Of a DNA stretch of 64,000 bases, positions 33,186 to 42,716 are shown in pieces. The DNA lies in the NCBI GenBank assembly GCA_902761145.1, contig CACWJA010000002.1, positions 1 through 64,000 of the forward strand, read 5' to 3'. The translations under genes and the position numbers were made by a program. The DNA is from an uncultured bacterium. GTDB lineage: Bacteria; Patescibacteriota; Saccharimonadia; Saccharimonadales; Saccharimonadaceae. Numbering within the stretch: position 1 is the first letter of the stretch; each line of letters opens with the position of its first letter. Under the pieces are notes generated by a model. It had not been told where the DNA came from. It saw nothing but the letters and a program-made list of their open reading frames with translations, and did not search any database.

Positions 33186-35381
33186 ATGTTCAAGAGAATA
33201 GTAAAAAGAGATGGCAAAATAGCGAAGTTTGACCCAGAAAAGATTACTGACGCTATCGCTAAGGCAGGTCTTAAAACAGAAGAGTTTAAGTATGATCGTG
33301 CTAAAGCTCTTACAGAGAAGGTGCTTAAAAGGGCTGACGAGGAAATTACTGTCCGGACACCAAATGTAGAGCAAATACAAGACTTAGTGGAAGACGTACT
33401 GATGGAATCTTCGTTCAAGAAAACCGCAAAGGAATACATACAGTATCGTCAGGAGAGATCACGCCGTCGTGAAGCTAAGAGTGATTTGATGCAGATATAT
33501 CGTACAATTTCTCATGCTGATGCCAGTGAAGATTCCGATGTAAAGAGGTCTAATGCTAATGTAGATGGCAACTCAGCTATGGGTAAGATGTTGCAGTTTG
33601 GTGCAGAGGGATCTAAAGTGTTTGCGAAATCATTAATGCTCCGACCAGACATAGTGGCTGCGCATGATAATGGCGATATCCATATTCATGACTTAGATTT
33701 TTATGCTACTGGGACGTTGACTTGCTGCCAGAGTGATCCTTTTGTATTGTTTGAAAAAGGTGGATTTAATACAGGGCATGGACATTTGCGTACTCCAAAT
33801 TCTATCGGTAGTTATGGTGCGCTAGCTGCGATTTTGCTGCAGGCAAACCAAAACGAACAGCACGGTGGACAGTCAATACCAAATTTCGACTATGCGATGG
33901 CTCCAGGAGTAAATAAATCTTTCCGCAAGGCTTTGAAGCGTAATTTGGCTAAATATAATAAATTTACAGGCAAGAAACTTGAGCTAGAGGTCAAGGATAC
34001 ATATGAGTATGGTGATGATAAAAAATTAGAAAAAGCTAAATGGCCAAATGCAGTAGTGGAAGCTTCCAATGACGATGTGGAACGCGAAACTTTCCAGGCG
34101 ATGGAGGGATTTATCCATAATCTTAACACCATGCATAGTCGTGCTGGAGCACAGGTGCCTTTTACGTCTATAAATTTTGGTACAGATACTACTGCTGCGG
34201 GGCGATTGGTGTCTAAATATTTACTTGAAGCTACAGAAAATGGCTTAGGTAAAGGTGAAACGCCAATATTTCCAATTTCTATATTTAAGGTCAAAGAGGG
34301 CGTAAATTATAATCCCGAAGACCCAAACTATGATTTGTTCCAGAAGTCAATGGAAGTATCGGCAAAAAGACTATTCCCGAATTTTTGCTTCATAGACGCT
34401 CCATATAATCTTAAATACTACAAAAAAGGCGATTACCGTACAGAGATTGCTACGATGGGTTGTCGTACTAGAGTATTTGCTTCTGTCTTTCCGGAGAGTG
34501 ATGGTATAGTAACTGGGCGTGGAAACTTATCTTTTACCACTGTAAATCTAGTCCGCATAGGCATAAAACATGGTATCTGTTTGGGGGAACGTAAAGAGGC
34601 GGACTGGGAAGGATTTTATGACGAGCTAGATGAGAAAATGGATCTGGTGAAAGATGAATTGTTGGAGAGGTTTGAGTTTCAGGCAAATCAACATGTAAGG
34701 AATTTCCCGTTTTTGATGGGGCAAGGTAACTGGTTTGGCAGTGAAAAACTGGGCTGGAATGACACGTTAAGAGATGTGATTAAGCACGGCACGTTGTCGA
34801 TAGGTTTCATAGGGTTAGCCGAAACTTTGGTAGCTATGACTGGTAAGCACCATGGCGAGGATGAAGACTCACGTGAGTTGGGCTTAGATATTGTAACTCA
34901 CATGCGTGAGAAATGTGATCAGTATTGTAAAAAATACAAATTAAACTTCTCATTACTGGCTACACCAGCTGAAGGTATCGCTGGAAGATTCACACGTATA
35001 GATCGTAAAGAATACGGCGTGATACCGGGCGTGACGGACAGAGATTTTTATACTAATTCGTTCCATGTGCCGGTTTATTATCCGATTTCTGCTTTTGAAA
35101 AGATAGAAATAGAGGCACCATACCACAATTTATGCAATGCTGGGCATATTACATATATTGAACTTGATGGAGATCCTTCGCAAAATCTGGCTGCGTTTGA
35201 ATCCGTAATACGTAAAATGCACGATGAAGGTATAGGATATGGCTCGGTGAATCATCCAGTAGATCGTGATCCTGTTTGTGGATTCTCTGGAATCATTACC
35301 GGCGAGAGGTGTCCACATTGTGGAAGATTAGAGGGCGACGTACCTTTTGATAAAGTTTGTATTTGCGCTAAAGGAGAGTAA
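33186..35381 (+). CDS. nrdD: Anaerobic ribonucleoside-triphosphate reductase
   Basis: Class III RNR makes dNTPs without oxygen through a glycyl radical. The 731-aa protein has an N-terminal ATP-cone (about 1-95), the barrel with active-site TLTCCQSDPF, GHLRTPNSIGS and TMGCRTRVF, and the zinc region DPVCGFSG...CPHCGR. The protein stops with FDKVCICAKGE where relatives continue into the radical motif R(V/I).GYL; I find no such Gly. AAGGAGG lies 4 nt before ATG at 33186; an upstream extension to 33060 would cross the promoter. Confidence 0.93.
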   Translation: MFKRIVKRDGKIAKFDPEKITDAIAKAGLKTEEFKYDRAKALTEKVLKRADEEITVRTPNVEQIQDLVEDVLMESSFKKTAKEYIQYRQERSRRREAKSDLMQIYRTISHADASEDSDVKRSNANVDGNSAMGKMLQFGAEGSKVFAKSLMLRPDIVAAHDNGDIHIHDLDFYATGTLTCCQSDPFVLFEKGGFNTGHGHLRTPNSIGSYGALAAILLQANQNEQHGGQSIPNFDYAMAPGVNKSFRKALKRNLAKYNKFTGKKLELEVKDTYEYGDDKKLEKAKWPNAVVEASNDDVERETFQAMEGFIHNLNTMHSRAGAQVPFTSINFGTDTTAAGRLVSKYLLEATENGLGKGETPIFPISIFKVKEGVNYNPEDPNYDLFQKSMEVSAKRLFPNFCFIDAPYNLKYYKKGDYRTEIATMGCRTRVFASVFPESDGIVTGRGNLSFTTVNLVRIGIKHGICLGERKEADWEGFYDELDEKMDLVKDELLERFEFQANQHVRNFPFLMGQGNWFGSEKLGWNDTLRDVIKHGTLSIGFIGLAETLVAMTGKHHGEDEDSRELGLDIVTHMREKCDQYCKKYKLNFSLLATPAEGIAGRFTRIDRKEYGVIPGVTDRDFYTNSFHVPVYYPISAFEKIEIEAPYHNLCNAGHITYIELDGDPSQNLAAFESVIRKMHDEGIGYGSVNHPVDRDPVCGFSGIITGERCPHCGRLEGDVPFDKVCICAKGE

Positions 35382-35383
35382 TT

Positions 35384-35941
35384 TTGGGTAAAGTTGATTA
35401 TCATAAACTTTCGTTAGAAAAGTTAGCTAAGCAGGTAGAGGTGCCAGATGGCATGGTCAGGCTATCTGGTCCTCTAGAGCATGATAATATAGTAAACGGT
35501 GATGGACTTCGTGCAGTGGTATGGACACAAGGTTGTCCAAACCACTGCCCTGGTTGTCAAAATCCTGAAACTTGGGAATATTGTTCTGGTATGGTGGTTC
35601 CGATAGATGATATATTGGGGCAGTTGTCAAAATTCAAAGGCCAAGCTGGCTTGACGTTTTGCGGCGGTGAGCCGATGGTGCAGGCCAAGGCATGTAAGAA
35701 GATAGCTGATTACGTACGTAAAGAACTGGGGTGGAATGTATGGAGCTTTTCCGGCTTTACTTATGAAGTGATAAAAGAATACGGTGGCGAACCTTGGGAA
35801 TTTTTAAAATCTCTTGACGCTTTGATTGATGGTCCGTTCATACTTAAACAGCGTGATCTTAGCTTGAAATATCGTGGATCAAGAAATCAAAGGCTATTGC
35901 GGTTGAAACACGGTACTGGCGAAATATTGGCTGTAGAATAA
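35384..35941 (+). CDS. nrdG: NrdD-activating radical SAM enzyme
   Basis: NrdG installs the glycyl radical on NrdD using SAM and a 4Fe-4S cluster. The 185-aa protein has the cluster motif CPNHCPGC (CxxxCxxC) after VWTQG, then FCGGEPM. The start is TTG with GGAG in the last codons of nrdD, so the two are translationally coupled. Its presence implies NrdD should be activated, which conflicts with the missing radical Gly in NrdD. Confidence 0.93.
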   Translation: MGKVDYHKLSLEKLAKQVEVPDGMVRLSGPLEHDNIVNGDGLRAVVWTQGCPNHCPGCQNPETWEYCSGMVVPIDDILGQLSKFKGQAGLTFCGGEPMVQAKACKKIADYVRKELGWNVWSFSGFTYEVIKEYGGEPWEFLKSLDALIDGPFILKQRDLSLKYRGSRNQRLLRLKHGTGEILAVE

Positions 35942-36799
35942 TTACAGTGATGATTTATTTTTGCGACGGCGGGATTTTTTGATGTGGAATATGATAAGGC
36001 TAAGAAGACTTGCGATAAGTACAGCTACAACAATCATGAACCAAATCGGGCAAATAAAGATAGTTTGTGTGTGAGTATAAGTTTGGTCGTTGTATTCGAT
36101 GGTTTGTGTGACATTGATAGGGCCAACTGCTGGCATATCTTTGAACGTATACGATAATTCGCGAGTGGTGTCTGGCATTATAACTTCATTGATGCCAGTA
36201 TCGGATTTGTCATATGGATAAATGGTGCCGCCATTGAATGCATTGGTGATAATGAAGCTAACCATAGCGTCTTCGTGCGTGGTGCCGTGATTTTCTATGG
36301 TGGCGGTTGAAGTAAATTCTGGAGTCGTAATAAAACTCGGGATAGTTTGATTAGTAACTTTGCCGTCGCGTACAACTTCACCGATTACATTTGCATAAAT
36401 AATACTTGCTACTTCGTATATATTGCCTATATTGACACCATTGTCGGTAGTGGTTGGATCTTCTTTTCTGATTTTAATGGCTGCATATTGGCCGCCAGGC
36501 GCAGCATCATTAGGTACTTTGATGGTAAAACTTATATCTACCTTATCATTAGGCGCCAAAGTGCCAGAGGCGCTATGTACCGTAAGCCAATTTACCATCT
36601 CTGTATGACTGTTTTCAGATAGCATATCGACATTGTATTTTGTACCAGTAACTCCATATGGAGAGATTGAGGCCTTGTATGGTAGGTTGCCTGCTGATGA
36701 GCTAGGATTAGCTACGGTGATAGAACCGGTGTATGTTTCGCCGGGAGTAAGAGATATTTCTTGACTCATAGGCATGACGGTAAGGGAATTTGTATCCAT
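35942..36799 (-). CDS. DUF916/WxL-like surface beta-sandwich protein with C-terminal TM
   Basis: The 285-aa protein begins MDTNSLTVMPMSQEISLTPG, typical of the first strand of DUF916-like domains (LTPGETYTGSITVANPS, NDAAPGGQYAAIKI), and ends in a membrane helix (about 252-274) plus KKSRRRKNKSS. No N-terminal signal peptide is visible, so export is unclear unless the true start is elsewhere. Its stop codon touches the nrdG stop with no gap (TAA|TTA). TAAGAT lies 6 nt before ATG. Confidence 0.7.
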   Translation of the reverse strand: MDTNSLTVMPMSQEISLTPGETYTGSITVANPSSSAGNLPYKASISPYGVTGTKYNVDMLSENSHTEMVNWLTVHSASGTLAPNDKVDISFTIKVPNDAAPGGQYAAIKIRKEDPTTTDNGVNIGNIYEVASIIYANVIGEVVRDGKVTNQTIPSFITTPEFTSTATIENHGTTHEDAMVSFIITNAFNGGTIYPYDKSDTGINEVIMPDTTRELSYTFKDMPAVGPINVTQTIEYNDQTYTHTQTIFICPIWFMIVVAVLIASLLSLIIFHIKKSRRRKNKSSL

Positions 36800-36872
36800 A
36801 TGAATATCTTAACATTTTTATATCAATAAACAAGTCTCGCTTAATAGTGCATTGGATGCTATAATTGATTTT

Positions 36873-37658
36873 ATGAAGATTGCAATATTGGGTGCAGGCG
36901 CTTTTGGGACTGCACTTGGAGGAGTACTAGCCGATAAAGGTTGTGATATTGATTATTACGACTCAAGGTTATATAAAGAAAAATTATCGGATGTGATAAA
37001 GGATGCGAAATATATAGTACTATGTGTTCCGTCGAACGCAGCACCATATGTGTTGCCGTATTTACCGAATAACATACCTCTAATAATAGCAACAAAAGGA
37101 ATATTAGGGGATCAGATATTTAGCAAATTTGAAGATTATATGGTACTGAGTGGGCCTGGGTTTGCCAGTGACATAAAACTAAGAAAGCCAGTCAAGCTAA
37201 CTGCTACGGATAAGCGAATTATTAAATTATTTGGTACGGAATACCTCTCCTTTGATACAACCAATGATCGGCGGGGAGTACTAATGTGCGGTGCTTTGAA
37301 GAATGTTTATGCTATACTGGCTGGCTGGCTGGACCTGAAACCTCTTTCGGATGCGCATGAGAGCTATCTGGAAGAGGTAGAAGGAGAGATGCGTGAACTT
37401 TTGTCTTCAAATGGGGCCAGTACTGAGACTGTGGGTCTGGAATGTGGCAAGGGGGACCTGAGGCTTACATGCGCATTGCCTTCACGTAATTATGAATATG
37501 GCCAGAAGCTAAAGAAGAATCCGAATTATGAGCCGGACAACACCGTAGAAGGGCTTTCGACCTTAAGAAGAATTGTTCGCAATGAAATAATCGTGCCTCC
37601 TGGGCTTAAACATTTAACTCGAATTTTGGATATTTATAAGAATGGGGCTAAACGCTAA
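36873..37658 (+). CDS. gpsA: Glycerol-3-phosphate dehydrogenase (NAD(P)+), short form
   Basis: GpsA makes sn-glycerol 3-phosphate for phospholipids. The 261-aa protein has the NAD site ILGAGAFGTALGG, LSGPGFA, the catalytic Lys in GALKNVYAI and the GLGDL-equivalent CGKGDLRLTC. Usual length is 330 aa, so the substrate domain is trimmed. The start at 36873 is 7 nt after TATAAT. It overlaps the helicase gene by 17 nt. Confidence 0.85.
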   Translation: MKIAILGAGAFGTALGGVLADKGCDIDYYDSRLYKEKLSDVIKDAKYIVLCVPSNAAPYVLPYLPNNIPLIIATKGILGDQIFSKFEDYMVLSGPGFASDIKLRKPVKLTATDKRIIKLFGTEYLSFDTTNDRRGVLMCGALKNVYAILAGWLDLKPLSDAHESYLEEVEGEMRELLSSNGASTETVGLECGKGDLRLTCALPSRNYEYGQKLKKNPNYEPDNTVEGLSTLRRIVRNEIIVPPGLKHLTRILDIYKNGAKR

Positions 37659-40600
37659 ACAGAAGGAAGCTGTTGAGTATTTGGATGGACCTCTGCTAGT
37701 GCTTGCGGGGCCAGGAACTGGTAAGACCCAGCTTTTGTCGGAGAAGGTGGCGTTTATTTTGAAGAATACTGATACTAACCCTGAAAATATTCTGTGTCTT
37801 ACTTTTACAGAGACTGGTGCCAGTAATATGCGCGAGCGGCTGAAGACTATTATTGGTAAGGATGGACTGAAAGTAAATATTGGTACGTACCATGCTTTTG
37901 GCATAGACATTTTAGCACAATACAAAAACTATGCGGACAATTACAATCGAAAGCTAGATTCAGCGATAGATGAAGTGACACAGTATAAAATAATTAGCGA
38001 AATCCAGTCGAAGTTACCAGCGCGAGATATACTTCGTGGAGATAATGTAAAAGATATTATTAGCGTAATTTCTTCGGCAAAATCTGCCAGATTATCTGCT
38101 GATGATTTGGCAAAAATTTCCGAGCAAAATATAGCAGATTCTAGTATATTGAGTGAAGCCATATCTCCTTTGCTCCAAAATATAGTACCAAGAAACTATA
38201 AGGCTTCTTTTGATAATGCCTATCAACCTATATATGAGGTATTATCAAAATATGTTAGTGTAGAGCCAATACTCCCTGGGGTGGAGAGGACTATCGCTGG
38301 GTTATCACGAGATCTTAAAAAAGCGATAGTGGAAGCTGAGAGCAGCGGGAAAATTTCACCACTTAGTAAATGGAAAGATACATACTTTGAAAAAAGCGAG
38401 AGCGGAAGTTACCGTCTGAAGGACCGCGTTGCTAATAAAAAGTTGTCAAGTATAGCTAGAATAATGAGCATTTATGACGATTACTTACGAGAGAATGCCC
38501 TTTATGATTTTGATGACATGATACAAGAAGCCGTGAAAATGCTCACGGAGGATAAAGGATTTCGGCTTTCTTTGCAAGAACGTTATCAGTTTATAATGTT
38601 AGATGAATTTCAAGATACTAACCCTTCACAATTTGCGATTATTAAGCAACTAACCGATTATGAAAAGCCGATGATAATGGCAGTGGGGGATGACGATCAG
38701 GCTATTTACGAATTTCAGGGTGCGTTATCGACAAATCTGACGGACTTTCAGGAACATTATGAAGCCAACGTCATACCTCTAGTGGAGAATTATCGGAGTA
38801 CGCAGGAGATATTAGATTTTTCGCGTAATGTTATTAATCAAGCTTCTGATAGGTTTGCCGATAAGGCGTTAATCGCCCACAAACCTGATCCCGATGCGAC
38901 TCAAATTTATAGATATGAATTTTTATCATCTGATATGGAGTATGATTATATTGCAAAAGAGATATCACGTTTGATTAAAGCTGGGGTACATCAGAGCGAT
39001 ATTGCAATAATTTCGTATAAGACAAAATACTTTATGCCATTGTTGCCATATTTGAAGGCTCAGACTAATATTAATATTGCTTACGAGAAGCAAGATAATT
39101 TGCTGGAAGATGAAATAATACACGAAATACTTACTATGGCGCGTTTTGTAAGTGATATAAAAAATGAACGTAGAACAGATGCATCTATGATGGAAATACT
39201 TGCGTATCCTTTTTGGAAACTACCCATGCTTGATATAGTAAAGGCTGCTTCCTTAGCTAAAGCGCAACATAAGGCCTTGATTGAATGCTTAGCTGAATCT
39301 AGCAATCTTGAGATCGCAAAGGCGGCGACGTGGTTAATTGATTTGGCGGGAAAGGCTTTTGTGGAACCTCTGGAAATAATTATTGATTATATAATTGGTG
39401 CACTGGAACTAAATAACTTTACTTCTCCTATGCTGGACTATTATGCTACTGATAACGATTACAAGGCTTTTGTGCTGTATGAGAATTTGGCAGCATTACG
39501 TGGCAAGCTGCGAAGACATTTTGGCGATAAAAATCTAAAATTAGACGATTTGATTAGTATGATAGATGACTATGAGTCTGCAGAAATTCCGATTAATAAA
39601 ACAAGCCCGTATAAAGATGCAGATGATGCCGTGCAGGTGCTATCTGCTCACAAAGCAAAAGGCCTTGAGTTTGAATATGTTTTTATCATCTCTACTGATC
39701 ATATAGCTTGGGGCAAAGGAAAGGGAAATAATAACTTATTAGCTTTGCCGAAAAATTTAATACAGATACGGCATACGGGTACGACTGATGGAGAAAAGCT
39801 GCGCGTATTATATGTAGCATTGACGCGTGCAAAGAGTACGTTATACATAACCAATTCTTTGCATGATTTTAACGGCAAGACTCCGGATAGGCTTGAATAT
39901 CTGGAAGAATATGCCGATGGAGACATACTAAAATCGCCTTTGATCCCAAGCAATATAGTTACATGTTTTTATGATTCGGATGCGTGGTGTGGCTCTGATA
40001 CGGCTGGTGTTGAACGCATAAAACATTGGCTGAAACCTTATGCTGAACTGAATCCAGATATGCAAACTCTGTATCGCGAGCGTATAGATCGTTGGAGGAT
40101 GTCGGCGTCTAGTTTGACTAGCTTTGTTGACATAGCTTATAGCGGTCCGGTAAATTTTTTCAAACGTTATGTCTTGTGTGCACCAGGCGAGCCAGAGACA
40201 GAAGCGATGGCTTTTGGTGATCTTATACACAAAACTTTTGAAGCTGTAACGAATAAAAACATTTCTGACGATGAGGCCGTAGAGTATTTTTTGGCCGAAC
40301 TCGATAAAAAGGAGCTTCCTCAGGATGTATTGCAAAGAATGCGCGAGAAGGGGCCCGGGGATCTGTTTGTTTCTTTGAAAAAATTTGGTAAGATATTGCG
40401 ACAAGGTAAGGCTGAAGTGGATTTTGCTCCAGACAAACTCATAATAGGATCGGTGCCAGTGACCGGAAAGATTGATCATATTTTGGTGGATGAAGATACT
40501 AATACCATTGAGATTTATGATTTTAAAACTGGTGGATACCATAAAGAGAAATGGAGCTCTCATGCTACTCTATACAAATATATGTTACAGCTTGAATTCT

Positions 40601-40890
40601 ATAAATTACTTTTAAATAATTCTGTTAAATATCGTAAATACAAAGTGGAACGTGCACATATTTTATTTGTTACGCCAGATAAAGATAGTGAAGTACATGA
40701 TAAGGTCTACGAATTCAATGAGAAGGACGAAAATGAACTACTACAGATAATGGAGGCTGTATATAACAATGTAAGAAACTTGGATTTCTTGCGCGATGAG
40801 GAAGTATTCCGAGTAGCAGATAATTCTCTTAGTATTAAGGATATTAAAGAATTCATTGGGCTATTGCTTGCAAAAAATTCTACATCATAG
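37642..40890 (+). CDS. UvrD/Rep-type helicase fused to a RecB-family nuclease domain
   Basis: The 1082-aa protein has superfamily 1A motifs: AGPGTGKT (22-29, Walker A), MLDEFQDTNPSQF (Walker B), GDDDQAIYEFQGA, VENYRSTQEI, LSAHKAKGLEFEYVF and VLYVALTRAK. The C-terminal ~230 residues carry a PD-(D/E)xK nuclease (GDLIHKTFEA, DHILVDEDT..IEIYDFKTG, LQLEFYKLLL). The combination suggests DNA end processing and recombinational repair like AddA/RecB. Translation is coupled to gpsA by overlap. Confidence 0.93.
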   Translation: MGLNAKQKEAVEYLDGPLLVLAGPGTGKTQLLSEKVAFILKNTDTNPENILCLTFTETGASNMRERLKTIIGKDGLKVNIGTYHAFGIDILAQYKNYADNYNRKLDSAIDEVTQYKIISEIQSKLPARDILRGDNVKDIISVISSAKSARLSADDLAKISEQNIADSSILSEAISPLLQNIVPRNYKASFDNAYQPIYEVLSKYVSVEPILPGVERTIAGLSRDLKKAIVEAESSGKISPLSKWKDTYFEKSESGSYRLKDRVANKKLSSIARIMSIYDDYLRENALYDFDDMIQEAVKMLTEDKGFRLSLQERYQFIMLDEFQDTNPSQFAIIKQLTDYEKPMIMAVGDDDQAIYEFQGALSTNLTDFQEHYEANVIPLVENYRSTQEILDFSRNVINQASDRFADKALIAHKPDPDATQIYRYEFLSSDMEYDYIAKEISRLIKAGVHQSDIAIISYKTKYFMPLLPYLKAQTNINIAYEKQDNLLEDEIIHEILTMARFVSDIKNERRTDASMMEILAYPFWKLPMLDIVKAASLAKAQHKALIECLAESSNLEIAKAATWLIDLAGKAFVEPLEIIIDYIIGALELNNFTSPMLDYYATDNDYKAFVLYENLAALRGKLRRHFGDKNLKLDDLISMIDDYESAEIPINKTSPYKDADDAVQVLSAHKAKGLEFEYVFIISTDHIAWGKGKGNNNLLALPKNLIQIRHTGTTDGEKLRVLYVALTRAKSTLYITNSLHDFNGKTPDRLEYLEEYADGDILKSPLIPSNIVTCFYDSDAWCGSDTAGVERIKHWLKPYAELNPDMQTLYRERIDRWRMSASSLTSFVDIAYSGPVNFFKRYVLCAPGEPETEAMAFGDLIHKTFEAVTNKNISDDEAVEYFLAELDKKELPQDVLQRMREKGPGDLFVSLKKFGKILRQGKAEVDFAPDKLIIGSVPVTGKIDHILVDEDTNTIEIYDFKTGGYHKEKWSSHATLYKYMLQLEFYKLLLNNSVKYRKYKVERAHILFVTPDKDSEVHDKVYEFNEKDENELLQIMEAVYNNVRNLDFLRDEEVFRVADNSLSIKDIKEFIGLLLAKNSTS

Positions 40891-41010
40891 TATATATTGT
40901 CTGGATAGTCATAGTTTTACTTATTGTGAGACAAATTATTATGCAATATATCTAGTGTGGATGACGTAATAATAAAATTGACATAGCAACTTTGAAAGGC
41001 GGTGAATAAT

Positions 41011-41160
41011 ATGAGCAGAGTCGTAGGAGTAACTTGGAGTTGTCCCAGATGCGGAAAAGTTTTCTTGTCTGAACAGGCAATGTATGTGCACTATCTGTCT
41101 TGTGGGAGCGGCTATAGATACATTGCTTTACGGCATCCTGAAGTATTTTACCACGATTAA
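41011..41160 (+). CDS. Small zinc-finger-like protein, 49 aa
   Basis: MSRVVGVTWSCPRCGKVFLS continues to Y.HYLSCG, giving a C-x2-C...H-x4-C arrangement, like a C2HC zinc finger. GGCGG is 8 nt before ATG, and a strong terminator follows. It may bind nucleic acid. No relative is recognised. Coding potential rests on the zinc motif and the SD. Confidence 0.6.
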   Translation: MSRVVGVTWSCPRCGKVFLSEQAMYVHYLSCGSGYRYIALRHPEVFYHD

Positions 41161-41173
41161 TATTTTATTCACG

Positions 41174-41203
41174 ATTGGCAGGACTTAGGTCTTGCCAATT
41201 TTT
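41174..41203 (+). terminator. Terminator of the small zinc-finger gene
   Basis: TTGGCA.GAC and GTC.TGCCAA form a stem with a short loop, followed by TTTTTC. Confidence 0.8.
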
Positions 41204-41230
41204 CTATTCTGTGGTAAAATTAAGTTAATT

Positions 41231-41440
41231 ATGGCAAAGAAGAATAACACGAAGAGGAAATTAGTTGGCTTAGTCTCAGAAGAGTCCGGTGTAAGGGCTT
41301 ATTACACTAAGAAGAACACAATGAACACTCCTGACAAACTAAGTCTACGCAAATACGATCCTGTGCTTCGCAAACATGTACTTTTCGTCGAGACGAAGAA
41401 GAATTTGGGCAGAAACGAAGTAAAGGAAAAGAAACGTTAA
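41231..41440 (+). CDS. rpmG: Ribosomal protein bL33
   Basis: The 69-aa basic protein of the large subunit has the bL33 pattern (RKLVGLVSEESGVRAYYTKKN, KLSLRKYDPVLRKHVLFVETK). It lacks the zinc-binding Cys pairs, so it is the zinc-free form. The ATG at 41231 is 10 nt after TAAAAT; a longer in-frame start would run into the preceding terminator. It is a single-gene unit. Confidence 0.93.
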   Translation: MAKKNNTKRKLVGLVSEESGVRAYYTKKNTMNTPDKLSLRKYDPVLRKHVLFVETKKNLGRNEVKEKKR

Positions 41441-41471
41441 TTTTGTTGCTTTCTATTTGCATTCGAGAAAT

Positions 41472-41498
41472 AAGTCGCGTGTGGTGCGCGACTTTTTC
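41472..41498 (+). terminator. Terminator of rpmG
   Basis: AAGTCGCG-tgtggtg-CGCGACTT followed by TTTC; an 8-bp perfect stem 31 nt after the stop codon. Confidence 0.85.
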
Positions 41499-41503
41499 TT
41501 GTA

Positions 41504-42715
41504 TTATTGATTGTTTTGACTATATAAATCTAATCGGTAGCTTAGGTCACGTAGGACATTTTCGAAATACATAAAACTTTCGTATGGCGATGCATATGCG
41601 GAAAAATAAGCGTGTACGTCGCCGTCGTTCCAATATTTGGTACACATAGAGTATGGGTGGTCTGAAGTAGTCATGAGACGCCAATTGTGTATGAGATTCT
41701 CGTCTTTTGTGGCTAAGATTTTGTCGCGCATATTAAAGATATCATCCATAGCCGAAGTTTGCATAGAGTTGGAAAGCCATGCGGAGAGGTCGCGTTCTGT
41801 ATCTGCCCAAGTAACTGTTTCTGGCATTGAGATGTCGTCTGCCGGGCTGAACATTTTACATGCTTCGGATACTGTGAGGAATTTATTGTCGTATTCGGAA
41901 AGCCAATTTGGTATAAAATGATTCATGAAGTTGAATATGCCTGTATCTTCCCATTGATGTTCGCCAAATGTTTCAAAGTCCATGAATAGGTTGATGAGAT
42001 TACCACGGAGGCAGTCGTCATTGAGCCATTGCTGGTATTTTGGCACTGTGAGTGGCCATTCGCTCCAGTTGCGGTTAGAAAAACGAAATGCGATATCGTC
42101 GGACAAACGATAGTTCTTGAGTAATAGCTTAATATTTTTGCAGCCAGCAGGACGATACACATAGTTAGGGCTGCGCCAGCCAAGAATCTTGTCCCATCCT
42201 TCAGCCAGTATCCCCTCGTACCCTTGTTGCTCGGCCCATGCAGCGAGAGAATCATTGTATGCGAGTTCGGTATTGCGGAATACTTTAGGCGTAACGCCAA
42301 AAAGGTCTTTAATTTTGTCTGAGTGCTGCTTAACCTGCGCATTGAACTCATCCATATTGTAGAAAAAGGCTAGGGAATGATAGTACGTTTCGCCAACTAG
42401 CTCTACTTGGCCTCTATCAACCATGCGACGAATCTGCGCAATTAATTCTGGTGCCCATTTTTCGGCTTGTTCTAGCCATGTGCCAGTGATGGAGAAGGAT
42501 ACTTTAAACCCTGGATGTTTTTGCATGTTTTGTTCTAGGAGATTAAGCATAGGACGGTAGGATTTGCTTGCTACTTTTTTAAAGATCCGCTCGTTAGACT
42601 GTCGGCCATTATAGTGGTCGTTAAAATAATTGTCGTTGTTGGAAACATCAAAAATCGAATACTCGCGGTAGCGGACAGGCTGATGAATATGCAAATACAG
42701 ACATATTGCACGCAT
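41504..42715 (-). CDS. Glycoside hydrolase family 57 (alpha-amylase/4-alpha-glucanotransferase type)
   Basis: The 403-aa protein starts RAICLYLHIHQPVRYREY, the GH57 motif 1 (HxHQP), and has ITGTWLEQ, VELVGETYYHS, the nucleophile Glu in FRNTELAYND and the acid Asp in LFMDFETFGEHQ. It probably cuts or rearranges alpha-1,4-glucans in the cytoplasm, since no signal peptide is seen. It starts one base after the stop of the GT4 gene and is co-transcribed with it. Confidence 0.92.
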   Translation of the reverse strand: MRAICLYLHIHQPVRYREYSIFDVSNNDNYFNDHYNGRQSNERIFKKVASKSYRPMLNLLEQNMQKHPGFKVSFSITGTWLEQAEKWAPELIAQIRRMVDRGQVELVGETYYHSLAFFYNMDEFNAQVKQHSDKIKDLFGVTPKVFRNTELAYNDSLAAWAEQQGYEGILAEGWDKILGWRSPNYVYRPAGCKNIKLLLKNYRLSDDIAFRFSNRNWSEWPLTVPKYQQWLNDDCLRGNLINLFMDFETFGEHQWEDTGIFNFMNHFIPNWLSEYDNKFLTVSEACKMFSPADDISMPETVTWADTERDLSAWLSNSMQTSAMDDIFNMRDKILATKDENLIHNWRLMTTSDHPYSMCTKYWNDGDVHAYFSAYASPYESFMYFENVLRDLSYRLDLYSQNNQ

Positions 42716-42716
42716 C

